Shown: positions 46,797-56,256 of the stretch, in pieces
Layout: every line of letters begins with the position of its first letter
Numbering within the stretch: position 1 is the first letter of the stretch
Source: Synechococcales cyanobacterium C42_A2020_086
Lineage (GTDB): Bacteria > Cyanobacteriota > Cyanobacteriia > Elainellales > Elainellaceae
Assembly (NCBI GenBank): GCA_015272325.1
Contig: JACYLU010000035.1
Location: forward strand, 91,628-155,627
Length of the DNA: 64,000 nucleotides
Reading direction: 5' to 3'
Made by a program: the position numbers and the translations under genes
The notes under the pieces: generated by a model
The model's database searches: none
Told to the model about the DNA's origin: nothing
What the model saw: only the letters and a program-made list of their open reading frames with translations

Positions 46797-48797
46797 TCAG
46801 TTGCGATGCAGTTGATCGAGGTCAGGTCGCACCTGGCTGCGAATTGCAATAGCAGTAATATTGTCGTGACCGTTATGCTGATTGGCTAGCTGGATCAGCT
46901 GTTGCACACCCTGCTCAAGATTAGACTGGGCATGCAGCAGCGGTTCAAGGTGACTCTGCCAGTGAGTTTCTAGCAAATCATTGTCTGATAAGCCGTCGGA
47001 GCATAACAGCAGTACCATATCTTCGTTTAGCTCGAGGTACCTGACTTCGGGATGAATAAAATTTTCGTCCCGAGGACCTAGAGCCTGCGTCAATTGATAG
47101 GCATCAGGTCGGGCATAGGCTAGGGCCGGCTCTACTCCCCGCTGAATCTCGCGTTGTCCTACTTCATGATCAACCGTGATTTGCTCCAACTTGCGGCGGC
47201 GACTCAAACGATACAAGCGGCTATCACCGACATGGGCGATCACCGCCTCAGTGTCTTGTAGCAGCAGCAGCACAAGTGTAGTTCCCATGCGGCCACTGCC
47301 CGAGCTAGCATTCTGTTGATTCAGGTCATATAGAACTCGATTTGCCTGCTGGATGGCGTCTCGAATACAGTCTTCGCTAGGGAGCTGATCACCCCAGTGG
47401 ATCTCAAAGTATTGCTGTAGAGTTTCCACTGCTAACCGACTGGCAACCTCGCCGCCCGCATGCCCGCCCATGCCATCGCAGAGGATGTATAGCCCCTTGG
47501 CGTGAAGCCGGCGTCCTCGGGGGGTTTCGCGTTTCTGGATCTCAGTTTGGATGCTAAAGTAATCTTCGTTGTGATCGCGCTGGCGACCTGTATCCGTGCA
47601 GCCGGCGTCCTCTAGGCTGATCAGCTGCATTGAGAGCACGACTGTGGGCGAATCATCGCTGTTACCGTCTTCCTCTTCGTTTGTCTCTAGCTCTAAACCG
47701 TGAGTATCGGTAACATCCTCATCAGCCGACCAGGACGCTTCGGATGCAGGGGGTTCCATAGCAGACATCGAATCGACTGGCTCAACCGGAGTCATTGGTG
47801 TGGGATCGTGCGGTTGGGAAGAAGAGAAAATCATAGGTATGGGGGTAATGGAGTCTTGGAAGGCGGTAGCAATGGCGTCGATGCGTGAGCGCAGCCCATC
47901 AATGGTCGTGATTGTTCCTGAATTGAGATCATGACAAAGCTCTGTTAAGGCAGCCGTCAAGACAGTGGGGGCAACAGCCTGAGAATTCTCTTCTAGGGTA
48001 GACCAGAGCTGCCCCAGACTAGACAAACCTAGGGGACCCTTAGGAACATCGCAGTAGAGCCGCTGCAAGCAGAGCAATTGATCCGCATCAACACGCAAAT
48101 TGGACAGCTCGAGCACACTACGGCAACACTGGTAGGACTGTAAAGCCATCCACAGATCTGCTACTTCGTGCAGCCAATGTAGCTTTTGCAACGGCAGGGT
48201 AGCCGCATCTGCCCAGACATCGAGCAGCAGTGGCAAATCAGCTCGATCGGATATTAAGACGACGGAGAAATCCTCTTGTTGCCAAGCATCGTGGAGGTAA
48301 GGCAACGGCAGGGCAGGAAATTGCTCTTGTAGTTCCCAGTAACAGCGAGCTATTGCGGACATACCGACGGCACGGTTGCTCTTATCGGTTGCTGACTGTA
48401 GCCATGTAGCTATTCTCGAAGACTGCAATGGCTGACAGTCTAAAACCCGAACTTCCAGTTCAGTGGTTAGGGTAGCAGGCAAGGGTTCAAGCAATCGATA
48501 GCGCTGTTGGGCATCCAAATATTTGCCGCTCGGCAGCGATATAGCAGATTCCAGTGGCGCAGCAGGTCCTGTTGCTGCTAGTGGCTGCATAGTTGAAGGC
48601 AGCACCACCTGCCTTGGAGAGAGAATGGCTCGCCACAGCTGTCCTGTTGTTGCTCCACATTGCGGACAAAACTCGACATCCAATGCCACAGTCGTCCCAC
48701 AGACTGGGCAGTCTCTTTCCACCAAAGACACGCCGCAGCGCTGGCAAAAATTGTGGCTGTCGGGATTTTCAAATTGGCATTGGGAACAAACACGCAT
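46797..48797 (-). CDS. PP2C-type Ser/Thr protein phosphatase with N-terminal zinc ribbons
   Basis: The protein has 666 residues. Two zinc-ribbon units open it (CSQC...CQRC and CPVC...CPQC, residues 4-52). A middle region (about 90-310) looks like a degenerate kinase-like or helical domain. The PP2C domain (about 400-655) has the metal-binding motifs DHNEDYF, ILCDGMGGHAGGEVAS, VGDSRLYRL, LLCSDGLSDN and HDNITAIAI. It is expected to reverse Ser/Thr phosphorylation, a natural counterpart to the kinases encoded in this window. Two short tandem repeats lie upstream of its start. Confidence 0.9.
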   Translation of the reverse strand: MRVCSQCQFENPDSHNFCQRCGVSLVERDCPVCGTTVALDVEFCPQCGATTGQLWRAILSPRQVVLPSTMQPLAATGPAAPLESAISLPSGKYLDAQQRYRLLEPLPATLTTELEVRVLDCQPLQSSRIATWLQSATDKSNRAVGMSAIARCYWELQEQFPALPLPYLHDAWQQEDFSVVLISDRADLPLLLDVWADAATLPLQKLHWLHEVADLWMALQSYQCCRSVLELSNLRVDADQLLCLQRLYCDVPKGPLGLSSLGQLWSTLEENSQAVAPTVLTAALTELCHDLNSGTITTIDGLRSRIDAIATAFQDSITPIPMIFSSSQPHDPTPMTPVEPVDSMSAMEPPASEASWSADEDVTDTHGLELETNEEEDGNSDDSPTVVLSMQLISLEDAGCTDTGRQRDHNEDYFSIQTEIQKRETPRGRRLHAKGLYILCDGMGGHAGGEVASRLAVETLQQYFEIHWGDQLPSEDCIRDAIQQANRVLYDLNQQNASSGSGRMGTTLVLLLLQDTEAVIAHVGDSRLYRLSRRRKLEQITVDHEVGQREIQRGVEPALAYARPDAYQLTQALGPRDENFIHPEVRYLELNEDMVLLLCSDGLSDNDLLETHWQSHLEPLLHAQSNLEQGVQQLIQLANQHNGHDNITAIAIRSQVRPDLDQLHRN

Positions 48798-48819
48798 CTG
48801 GGAATGCCCTCAACTCCCA

Positions 48820-48916
48820 TAGTAAGTGGTAGTAAGTGGGTTGATCAGCGGGTTAGTGAATAGTAATCGTGAGTACTGAATATCTAGGCTGATATCTAGG
48901 TCGATATCTATCTAAG
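48820..48916. repeat. Short tandem repeats upstream of the PP2C gene
   Basis: TAGTAAGTGG is duplicated exactly at 48820-48829 and 48830-48839. Further on, three 12-bp units beginning TATCTA run from 48881 to 48916 (TATCTAGGCTGA, TATCTAGGTCGA, TATCTATCTAAG). They lie 22-120 bp from the start codon and may affect its promoter. Confidence 0.6.
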
Positions 48917-49797
48917 GTGGAACTGAGATCGGCGGAGCCGTAACAATTTACCTCTTGATTTACCTCCTGGTTGATTCATAACACTCGAACTGCCCACTGT
49001 TCCGCAGAAGCAAGCTACACTCTAGCCTCCAGAGCTGGGGCCTGTAAGCTCAACATTGGCTTGGAAGTTCCTTCGTCCCCAGAAGGGTAACAAGTGAGAG
49101 AAGGAATTAGGGATGAGGAGCAACGATTGGTCAATCAGATTTACCTCTTTCAGCTCTCTTTCAGCTCCGTTAAGAATTCTAGGTCTAGGGTACACAATGA
49201 CTTGGCAACCCCTATGTTGGTGGTGCCCCCTCAGAATACCCATGAACCCCAGTGAAATTGCAGTGTCTCGCCTGATTATCCTTTAATTCACTATGTTTGT
49301 ACTCCTTATATTTGCGGATCAAGCCCATGCCACAGTTTGCCCTTCGACGGATGAAATACGGGCCTGCCTGGGGGTATCCTCACTAACAGCGAGATGTCTG
49401 CGGAGTTGAAGATAACAAGTCATCAAGAAAGAATCAAGGCGACATAAGCGCAATTAAAGGAGATTTGACGATCTGTGCCGATTTGCAGCGATCTGCAGCA
49501 ATTGATCGTCTGTGCTTGAGTAAGCACAGCTCTCAACAGGGAAACTCCACTCCCTGACCATTGCTATCGGCATAATTCGGACTCATCTACTCGTCTGTTA
49601 TTTCGTTTATATTGCTAGACCGCATAAACCGCATAAACTGCTCAGGAAGAGTTGACATCCCTTCTCAGGGCTGGTTTCTCTAGAGTTAGATTAAAGTTTT
49701 GTAAATAAATTGAACGGCCTTAAGCTCTAGCTTCGATAACCTACTGAACGAATCCTGAGTGAATCAGGCAAGGTTAGTGCGGTCATCATGCTCCATC

Positions 49798-49816
49798 CTA
49801 GACTGCTCAAGTCTAG
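49798..49816 (+). promoter_or_regulatory. Perfect inverted repeat just before the sigma-like gene
   Basis: CTAGACT (49798-49804), loop GCTCA, AGTCTAG (49810-49816). It ends 9 nt before the ATG at 49826, where a ribosome-binding site would normally lie; no GGAG-type site is seen. It could be an operator or a hairpin limiting translation. Confidence 0.55.
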
Positions 49817-49825
49817 ATAATTGCT

Positions 49826-50530
49826 ATGGATAATGACTCTACTCCGCTGATTAATTTACTTCGGGCTGCTATTCATGGTCCTCCGCTAGAAAGGAGTAGA
49901 CTCCTGCAGCAACCAGAAACGCTGCGAGACATTATGAACAATGTTTCTGCCCGTCGCTGGCTCTTTGAGCAAGCCTGTCAGAATGATCCCACTCAAGCCC
50001 AACCAGCGAGGGAGCTAATTGTAGCCTTGATGCAATCTTCTAAGTTAATTTGGCGTGGCGGAAAGATATCCCCTGATGTTTACAGTGAAGCTCTCTCTCG
50101 CACGTGGGTATGGTTTATGGAAAATTTTCAGACTTATGATCCTGAAAAGGCGAGTTTTGTGACTTGGTTTAACCGAAAACTGGGATGGATGATTCAGGAT
50201 GTGATTCGGCCGCAGCCAATAACGAAACCTCTAGATGGTGACGATGGGATTCAGCCACCCCCGCCAGAGTTAGATCGCTGGCATGAAACGATTCAGGAAT
50301 GGCTAGAGCTAGTACACAATCATCCGCATCTCTTGAGAAACTGCCGGTTGCAACGTTTTCCTCATCTCAACTGTCAAGTTGTACTGATTCAGATTTTAAC
50401 GGTGCTAGAAAACACAGGCGAGTTTTCCTGGGAGACAGTTGCTCAAGTCTACAACGTGGAGCCTTCCACATTGAAAAGATTTTGTCGAATCCGTTGTTTT
50501 CCACGATTCAAACAGTTGTTAACCGAATAG
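49826..50530 (+). CDS. Short sigma-70-like factor of the CHAT/DUF1822 gene cluster
   Basis: The protein has 234 residues. A region-2-like part (about 70-125) reads VYSEALSRTWVWFMENFQTYDP followed by SFVTWFNRKLGWMIQD, close to ECF-type sigma factors. A C-terminal helix-turn-helix (about 190-230, SWETVAQVYNVEPSTLKRF) stands for region 4. The middle is Pro-rich. Genes of this kind often precede DUF1822 and CHAT genes in cyanobacteria. It probably recruits RNA polymerase to the island (inference). DUF1822 follows after 40 bp. Confidence 0.8.
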   Translation: MDNDSTPLINLLRAAIHGPPLERSRLLQQPETLRDIMNNVSARRWLFEQACQNDPTQAQPARELIVALMQSSKLIWRGGKISPDVYSEALSRTWVWFMENFQTYDPEKASFVTWFNRKLGWMIQDVIRPQPITKPLDGDDGIQPPPPELDRWHETIQEWLELVHNHPHLLRNCRLQRFPHLNCQVVLIQILTVLENTGEFSWETVAQVYNVEPSTLKRFCRIRCFPRFKQLLTE

Positions 50531-50570
50531 CACTCCAGAGAGTATCTAGGCTATATCTGTAACATAAATC

Positions 50571-51689
50571 ATGATGGACACCGCTGACCAATCTATCCCA
50601 ATCACTCTCCCCATTACGGCAACCGATCGCAGGCAAGCCTACCAAGCAGCTAAACACCAGCCCAGCCAAACGCGAGCGGAACAGATCTACCGGAACACTC
50701 TTGCCGTACTGGTCACTCAGCACTATTTGCAGCTTTTGGGAATTGATTCTGATCTGGAAAGAAGCCAGAGTTGGAATCCGCTTAGCCGCTTACTAGATGA
50801 TCTCGCAGACCTGTATGTTCCGGCATTGCAAGGCTACTTAGAATGCCGACCCGTACATCGGGGAGATCAAAAATCTACGATTCCAGAAGACGCCCGCCAC
50901 AATCGAATAGGTTATGTTTTTATCCAACTCGACGAACCCTACCAGGAAGGACAGATCTTAGGATTTGTAGAATCGGTGTCGGTATCGGAATTGCCGCTCA
51001 GCTATCTTCGACCGTTACATGAATTGATTGAGCGATTTCTAGACCAATCGCCGCCATCCAGCACTCAACTGAACCAATGGTTCAATCGCATGTTTGAACC
51101 GGATTGGCAGGCTTCAGAAGAACTATTGGATTCAATGAAAGAAATGGTTTTGTCCTGTCGGGGAATATCGCTCCAGCGGGGTGAAGTTGATTCAAATTGG
51201 ATTCAACAGCGCATTCAACAACTCTATCGTCAACAGTCTCCCGATTACATGCCGCCCATTCACGTGGATTCAAATCCTGAAGAGGCGCTTGTCCGTTTGA
51301 TCCAGACCACGCCGGATGATGAAATCCGCTGGCAGTCCGCTGAGTTGTTGTGGGACTTGAATCCACAGCATCCTAGCAGTCCTGTAATCCGAGCTAAAGA
51401 TCTGGGGTTCTACTTGGCTGGTCATCGGGTTGCCCTGATGGTGGGGATGTTACCGAAATCAGACGGCAGAATGTTACTCCTGCTGCGGCTTTATCCGTTA
51501 GAGCAACCGTTTTTGCCGGCAGGGCTGAAGCTAATTGGACTCGATGAGGCGGGACATCCATTTTTCCAGGTCGAATCAAGGTCACAGGACGACTATATGC
51601 AGTTCAAATTTACGGCAGACCGCGGTGATTATTTTAGTGTTTGTGTCATGCTTCAGGATGTTAGCTTTACGGAAAGTTTTGTGGTCTAG
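50571..51689 (+). CDS. DUF1822 family protein
   Basis: The protein has 372 residues. The N-terminal half fits DUF1822: ITLPITATDRRQAYQAAKH, AEQIYRNTLAVLVTQHYLQLLGID, LLDDLADLYVPALQGYLECR and RIGYVFIQLDEPYQEGQILGF. The C-terminal half has a beta-rich segment with HRVALMVGMLPK. The function of the family is unknown. It typically accompanies CHAT-domain and sigma-like genes in cyanobacteria and may be an adaptor or cofactor. It lies between the sigma-like gene and the CHAT gene on the same strand. Confidence 0.85.
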   Translation: MMDTADQSIPITLPITATDRRQAYQAAKHQPSQTRAEQIYRNTLAVLVTQHYLQLLGIDSDLERSQSWNPLSRLLDDLADLYVPALQGYLECRPVHRGDQKSTIPEDARHNRIGYVFIQLDEPYQEGQILGFVESVSVSELPLSYLRPLHELIERFLDQSPPSSTQLNQWFNRMFEPDWQASEELLDSMKEMVLSCRGISLQRGEVDSNWIQQRIQQLYRQQSPDYMPPIHVDSNPEEALVRLIQTTPDDEIRWQSAELLWDLNPQHPSSPVIRAKDLGFYLAGHRVALMVGMLPKSDGRMLLLLRLYPLEQPFLPAGLKLIGLDEAGHPFFQVESRSQDDYMQFKFTADRGDYFSVCVMLQDVSFTESFVV

Positions 51690-51776
51690 CCGCTTGCACC
51701 GCCTCGATCAATCATGCTTATCTAAGAATTAGGCAATAGGCTTGCTTTGCCTTCAGGTGCCCCCTTGCTGGTGTCT

Positions 51777-54461
51777 ATGGTTCTTTCCTCCGCCAACCCC
51801 CAACCTCCTCAAAACGTCGCCGTTGTCCTCCGGATCAGTGACGGCAGTTTTGATGATGGATTTTCGGTGACGCTGCAAATTTTAGAGGAAGGACAGATTA
51901 TTCAAGAAGATGATCGCTTTCTTTGTGTACCAGCTGCTCCAGAACTGCCGAAACTGTATCAGGAATGGAGCGAAATATCCCTGGAAGGAAGCCGGCAATT
52001 GCAGGCCGTTCCTGCCCAAATCACCAATGTGGCTGTCAAAGAAAAATGGCAGCAAACAACTGAACGATTGGCGAATCACTGTCGTCGCTGGTTTCGAGAT
52101 CCGTCATTTGGACGTTTAAGCGATCGAATTCAAGCCAATCGGAAAATTCGTATCGATCAATCGATTCCGATTATCATTCGTTGTCATACCGGAGATGATC
52201 AGCAAAATCAATTGCTGCGGAAGTTACCCTGGCATACCTGGGATTTATTCACCAGTTTACCCAATGCTGAATTTGCCCTATTTACTGGATTTCGGGAGCG
52301 GGTTCCGGCGCTGGGGGTCCCCGTTCGCGTATTGGCCATCTTTGGCAGTGCCCATGGAGGATTGCAGCTTGAAAAAGATGCCGCCGCTCTAGAACTCCTC
52401 AACCAGCGCGGTGCCGAAATCGTGCAGGCATCAGAGCCAAGCGATACGGACTTATCTCATCTGTTATTCGATCACGCCTGGGATATTGTCTTTTTTGCTG
52501 GACATAGTTCCAGTGAAGGAGAAAGCGGACGGATTCACATCAGTCAGGAGGTTGCTTTACCACTCCATGCCCTGCGGCAAAGCCTAACCCGAGCTGTTGC
52601 TAATGGGCTGAAGCTTGCCATCTTCAATTCCTGCGATGGTTTAGGAATTGCCGACTTCTTGGCAGAGCTGAAAGTGCCTGCCATGATTGTGATGCGGGAA
52701 CCGGTACCTGACCCCATTGCCTGCCAATTCCTGCTGTACTTCTTAAAGGAGTTTTCCCAAGGTACCCCTTTGTGTCTTGCGGTACGTCGGGCACGCGATC
52801 GCCTTGAATCGATACAAACCCGCTTTCCAGCCGCATCTTGGCTGCCTGTGGTGTGTTTAAACCCCAATCAGCCGGAGCTAGTTTGGCCCACTTTCACTGC
52901 ACCACCGTCGCGGCTGTCTTGGCGATCTCGTCTGCGTCCAACTCCTTGGTTGATTGGGTTGGCGGCATTGGCAGGATTCGTGGCTGTAGCGCTGCCTTTT
53001 GCTGCAATCTACCGCTGTCAGATGGTTCCGACCCTCTGCATCAGCCCCATCGAGAACTTCATCAGTGCGGGGGAGAAACCAATTGCCGGCAGTAAAGTTC
53101 AACTGAGTGAACTCTACCTTTTGCTAAAACAGCAGGGCATTGCCGCCTTTGCTGAAGGTCGATATGCGGATGCCGTGAGAATTTTTGATGATCTTCGCTA
53201 TCAGGCAAAGCAGTATAAAGGTCTTCCTGAGCGCAACCAAGCTGCATTAGCCGCCTTTCAAGATCCGGAAATCCTGATTGCTCGCAACAATGCCTTTGTC
53301 AACGAGCGGCATCGCCAAAATCCCGATTTGCCTATCTATACGATTGCGGTGGCTGCCCCGCTCAATTTGGATGCCGGCATCAATATTGTTCAGGGTGTGG
53401 CGCAGGCTCAAGATGTCGCTGTCAATCAGCAGGGGATCAACCTGCAAGTGGTGATCGCCAATGATTACAATCATCCCATTCAAGCTCAGCAGATTGCCGA
53501 AAAGCTGGCCAGCGATTCTAGGATTCTAGCGGTTGTTGGTCATTACACATCACCGAATACCTGTGCGGCACTCAAAGTCTATTCTCCTAATCGATTAGTG
53601 GTGATTGCGCCAACTAGTACCGTTGTCAATCTACAGTCGAATCCAGAGTGTGGTGGCGATCTCAATCATGTCTTCTTTCGCACGGTTTCTACCTCACGCG
53701 TGGAAGCCAGTACGTTGGTGCAATATCTCATCAATGATCTCAACACCCCACAGCCAGAGGTCGTTGTTTTTTACAATCCAAACGAATTGTTTAGCAAGGA
53801 TTTGTTTGATCAGTTCGAGCAAGTTCTCAAGGCGTTTGACGGGCGAATTCTAGCAACGATTGATCTCTCCGATTCCAACTTCGATATCCGGCAACTGCCA
53901 CCGCAGGTGAGAGACGCTGATGCGCTGGCCGTACTTCCCGATGGCGGTACCGGGAACACAATGGCACTGCAAAACGCCATCGAAGTCCTCAAATTGAACA
54001 AGGGGGACAAGCCTATTCTGGGAGCCAATACCCTTTATCTTCAAGATGTGATTAATCAAGTGAGGGAGGGACTGATCAATCGCCTATTTATTGCTGTAGA
54101 TTGGCATTCCAAGCAATGCGGCGCGGAAGCATTTGCCAGAGAGATTAATCAATACTGGGGTGGGGATCTGAATCGACGAACAGCTCTTTCCTATGAAGCA
54201 GTTCAGGCGATTTTGCCAGCCCTATCACCACAACCATCGGGTTCACCCGTCACCCGACAGGAAATTCGCCAAAAGCTATCAGAGACGGGAATTAGGAGCG
54301 ATGTAGAGGGAACAGCACCATCGAGTGCCATCATTCAAGGGTTATCGATTAGTTTTGATGCGCGGGGCGATCGACGAGAAATTATGGCTCGCGCCGTGGT
54401 GACGGTGAATGATCAGTTGCGGTTTGATTTGGTTAAAGATGCTCTTTGCCCTCGTGAATAA
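51777..54461 (+). CDS. CHAT (caspase-like) domain fused through one membrane helix to a periplasmic ABC-type ligand-binding domain
   Basis: The product has 894 residues from ATG 51777; an in-frame TTG lies at 51747. The N-terminal region (10-180) is the usual cyanobacterial CHAT-associated domain. The CHAT peptidase domain (about 180-370) holds both catalytic residues: His243 in FFAGHSSSEG and Cys286 in NSCDGLG. One helix (about 390-411) is followed by a TPR-like segment (QQGIAAFAEGRYADAVRIF) and a Peripla_BP_6-type branched-chain amino-acid-receptor domain (about 520-830). Topology should place protease inside and receptor outside. The kinase gene begins 2 nt after the stop codon, which indicates tight coupling. 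Confidence 0.92.
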   Translation: MVLSSANPQPPQNVAVVLRISDGSFDDGFSVTLQILEEGQIIQEDDRFLCVPAAPELPKLYQEWSEISLEGSRQLQAVPAQITNVAVKEKWQQTTERLANHCRRWFRDPSFGRLSDRIQANRKIRIDQSIPIIIRCHTGDDQQNQLLRKLPWHTWDLFTSLPNAEFALFTGFRERVPALGVPVRVLAIFGSAHGGLQLEKDAAALELLNQRGAEIVQASEPSDTDLSHLLFDHAWDIVFFAGHSSSEGESGRIHISQEVALPLHALRQSLTRAVANGLKLAIFNSCDGLGIADFLAELKVPAMIVMREPVPDPIACQFLLYFLKEFSQGTPLCLAVRRARDRLESIQTRFPAASWLPVVCLNPNQPELVWPTFTAPPSRLSWRSRLRPTPWLIGLAALAGFVAVALPFAAIYRCQMVPTLCISPIENFISAGEKPIAGSKVQLSELYLLLKQQGIAAFAEGRYADAVRIFDDLRYQAKQYKGLPERNQAALAAFQDPEILIARNNAFVNERHRQNPDLPIYTIAVAAPLNLDAGINIVQGVAQAQDVAVNQQGINLQVVIANDYNHPIQAQQIAEKLASDSRILAVVGHYTSPNTCAALKVYSPNRLVVIAPTSTVVNLQSNPECGGDLNHVFFRTVSTSRVEASTLVQYLINDLNTPQPEVVVFYNPNELFSKDLFDQFEQVLKAFDGRILATIDLSDSNFDIRQLPPQVRDADALAVLPDGGTGNTMALQNAIEVLKLNKGDKPILGANTLYLQDVINQVREGLINRLFIAVDWHSKQCGAEAFAREINQYWGGDLNRRTALSYEAVQAILPALSPQPSGSPVTRQEIRQKLSETGIRSDVEGTAPSSAIIQGLSISFDARGDRREIMARAVVTVNDQLRFDLVKDALCPRE

Positions 54462-54463
54462 TC

Positions 54464-55969
54464 ATGCTAGGTCGAGTATTGGGCGGACGCTATCGCATTA
54501 TCCAGCATCTAGGGAGTGGCGGCTTTGGCCAAACCTTTCTGGCAGTTGATCAACAGCTTCCTAGCCAACCGCTCTGTGTGGTTAAGCAACTACAGCCTCG
54601 AACCCCCAACCCATTTGTCTTGCAGACGGCGAAACGGCTGTTTGATGCGGAAGCGGAAGTGCTTTACCGACTAGGAAATCGACATGAGCAAATTCCGCAG
54701 CTATTTGCCCACTTTGAAGAGAATCAAGAATTTTATCTCGTTCAAGAATTCATTGAAGGAACAAATCTCAGCGAAGAGCTGATTCCCGGAAATCCTTGGA
54801 CCGAGGATCAGGTAATTGAGTTGCTGAAGGATATTTTGGGCGTGCTTGCGTTTGTGCATTCGGAGCAAGTCATTCACCGAGATATCAAGCCAGAAAATCT
54901 CATTCGCCGTAAGCAGAACGGCAAAATTGCCTTGATTGACTTTGGAGCTGTGAAAGAAGTCGTTGCTCAAGGAACTCATCTTCCAGGTTCAACTCGGCAA
55001 ACGATTGGCATCGGCACACCAGGATACATGCCCAGTGAGCAAGCGGCGGGCAAACCCAAGTGTAGTAGCGACGTCTACGCAGTAGGCATTATTGGCATTC
55101 AGGCTCTAACTGGACTCCTACCCCAGCAGTTCCCAGAGGATCCGATCACGGGCGAACTCCGTTGGCAGAGCTGGGCCCAAGCGAGCGCGGGGTTGATTGC
55201 GATTTTAGAGAGACTGACACGATATCACTTCAGTGAGCGTTATTCATCGGCTCAGGAAGCATTACAGGCTGTTGAACAGTTGCAACAAAAAAATCTAGCT
55301 CAATCTTTGCCTCAATCTTTATCTCAAACCGTGCTGCTGCCACCCAGCCATTCCAAAGCAATCGCCCAATCGTTATCCTTGCAGCAGCACAGTCTCAGGC
55401 GTTCAGAACTGGGTTGGAATTTCTGGGTTAGATTTGTAATTGCAACCTATCTCGGTCCTACTATCGGGACTATCCTTGTTTTTGTCTCGGCTGTTATTTT
55501 TTTTCTTGCTGATAAATACTTGCTCTCGGGCTTTGTATTTTCTAGGTACAAAGATAATTTACAACTCATTGCTGCATTGATCGCTGGACCTGTGATGGGG
55601 CTTTGTGTGGGTGTCGCAGAATGGTTAGCTATGAGGCGATGGATTTCTGGCATTGCTTGGTGGATACCCGCCTCTGTGTTTAGCTCCACTTTAATCGGAT
55701 TTGCAATGGCTTTGAGCGCAGTGGGGTTATGGAGCAAAACAATTTTGGGTGCCCTAGGAGGAGTAACGCGATGGGCTGTTCTGCGAGAAAAGGCTCCTAG
55801 AGCAAAATGGCTGATCCCATGGTTCATGCTCAGTTCACTCATAGGGCCACTCCGGCTGTATGTGATCGATCTAAGCATAAGATCACAGTCCGGTCCATCG
55901 CTGGTTGTAGGAATCCTGTTACCCTTTCTGTATACCAGTCTGATGGTCTGGATATTACGTCGTCAGTGA
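54464..55969 (+). CDS. Membrane Ser/Thr protein kinase
   Basis: The protein has 501 residues. The N-terminal kinase (about 9-275) is complete: Gly loop GSGGFGQT, Lys41, HRDIKPEN (138-145) and DFG (159-161). A Ser/Gln-rich linker precedes five or six membrane helices (about 325-500). There is no periplasmic sensor domain, so signal input may come through the membrane part or from the CHAT/PBP partner. It starts 2 nt after the CHAT gene, likely translationally coupled. The CHAT protein and this kinase are candidates for a protease/kinase pair (inference). Confidence 0.93.
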   Translation: MLGRVLGGRYRIIQHLGSGGFGQTFLAVDQQLPSQPLCVVKQLQPRTPNPFVLQTAKRLFDAEAEVLYRLGNRHEQIPQLFAHFEENQEFYLVQEFIEGTNLSEELIPGNPWTEDQVIELLKDILGVLAFVHSEQVIHRDIKPENLIRRKQNGKIALIDFGAVKEVVAQGTHLPGSTRQTIGIGTPGYMPSEQAAGKPKCSSDVYAVGIIGIQALTGLLPQQFPEDPITGELRWQSWAQASAGLIAILERLTRYHFSERYSSAQEALQAVEQLQQKNLAQSLPQSLSQTVLLPPSHSKAIAQSLSLQQHSLRRSELGWNFWVRFVIATYLGPTIGTILVFVSAVIFFLADKYLLSGFVFSRYKDNLQLIAALIAGPVMGLCVGVAEWLAMRRWISGIAWWIPASVFSSTLIGFAMALSAVGLWSKTILGALGGVTRWAVLREKAPRAKWLIPWFMLSSLIGPLRLYVIDLSIRSQSGPSLVVGILLPFLYTSLMVWILRRQ

Positions 55970-56256
55970 TTGTTTCTTTCAAGGTTTGTTTCTTTAATTG
56001 GTTCTTTAAAGGTTTAAAGGCTGTTGTGTTTTCCGTTTTAGGCTGGTGCTGAGAATAACGAAGACCATATCACACCCAAATTTTTGATGACTAAGACTTT
56101 CAGCTAAATTTGTGAGAAGTTTTGTAAAGATTTCGGCAAACTTCGCTCCAGTTTCCGATAGTCCAGTAGCCGTATAAAACTGAGCTTTCAGTTATCCATT
56201 CATGAGATCGCTACACAGCTAAGTGAATGGTCAGGATACTGTTGTGAGGTCAATCC

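Larger units (their letters stand above)
48798..49825. other. Intergenic region upstream of the sigma/CHAT island, about 1.0 kb
   Basis: No gene could be supported; a 73-codon minus-strand ORF at 49022-49243 has no protein-like features. Near the PP2C start there are tandem repeats (48820-48916). Near the island there is an inverted repeat at 49798-49816. The size leaves room for divergent promoters or an unrecognised small RNA. Confidence 0.4.

Noticed and set aside
48820..48916. Possible CRISPR array
   Set aside because: The repeat units are only 10-12 bp, adjacent, without spacers; no cas gene is present in the window.
49022..49243. 73-codon minus-strand ORF in the gap before the island
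   Set aside because: No recognisable domain or ribosome-binding site.
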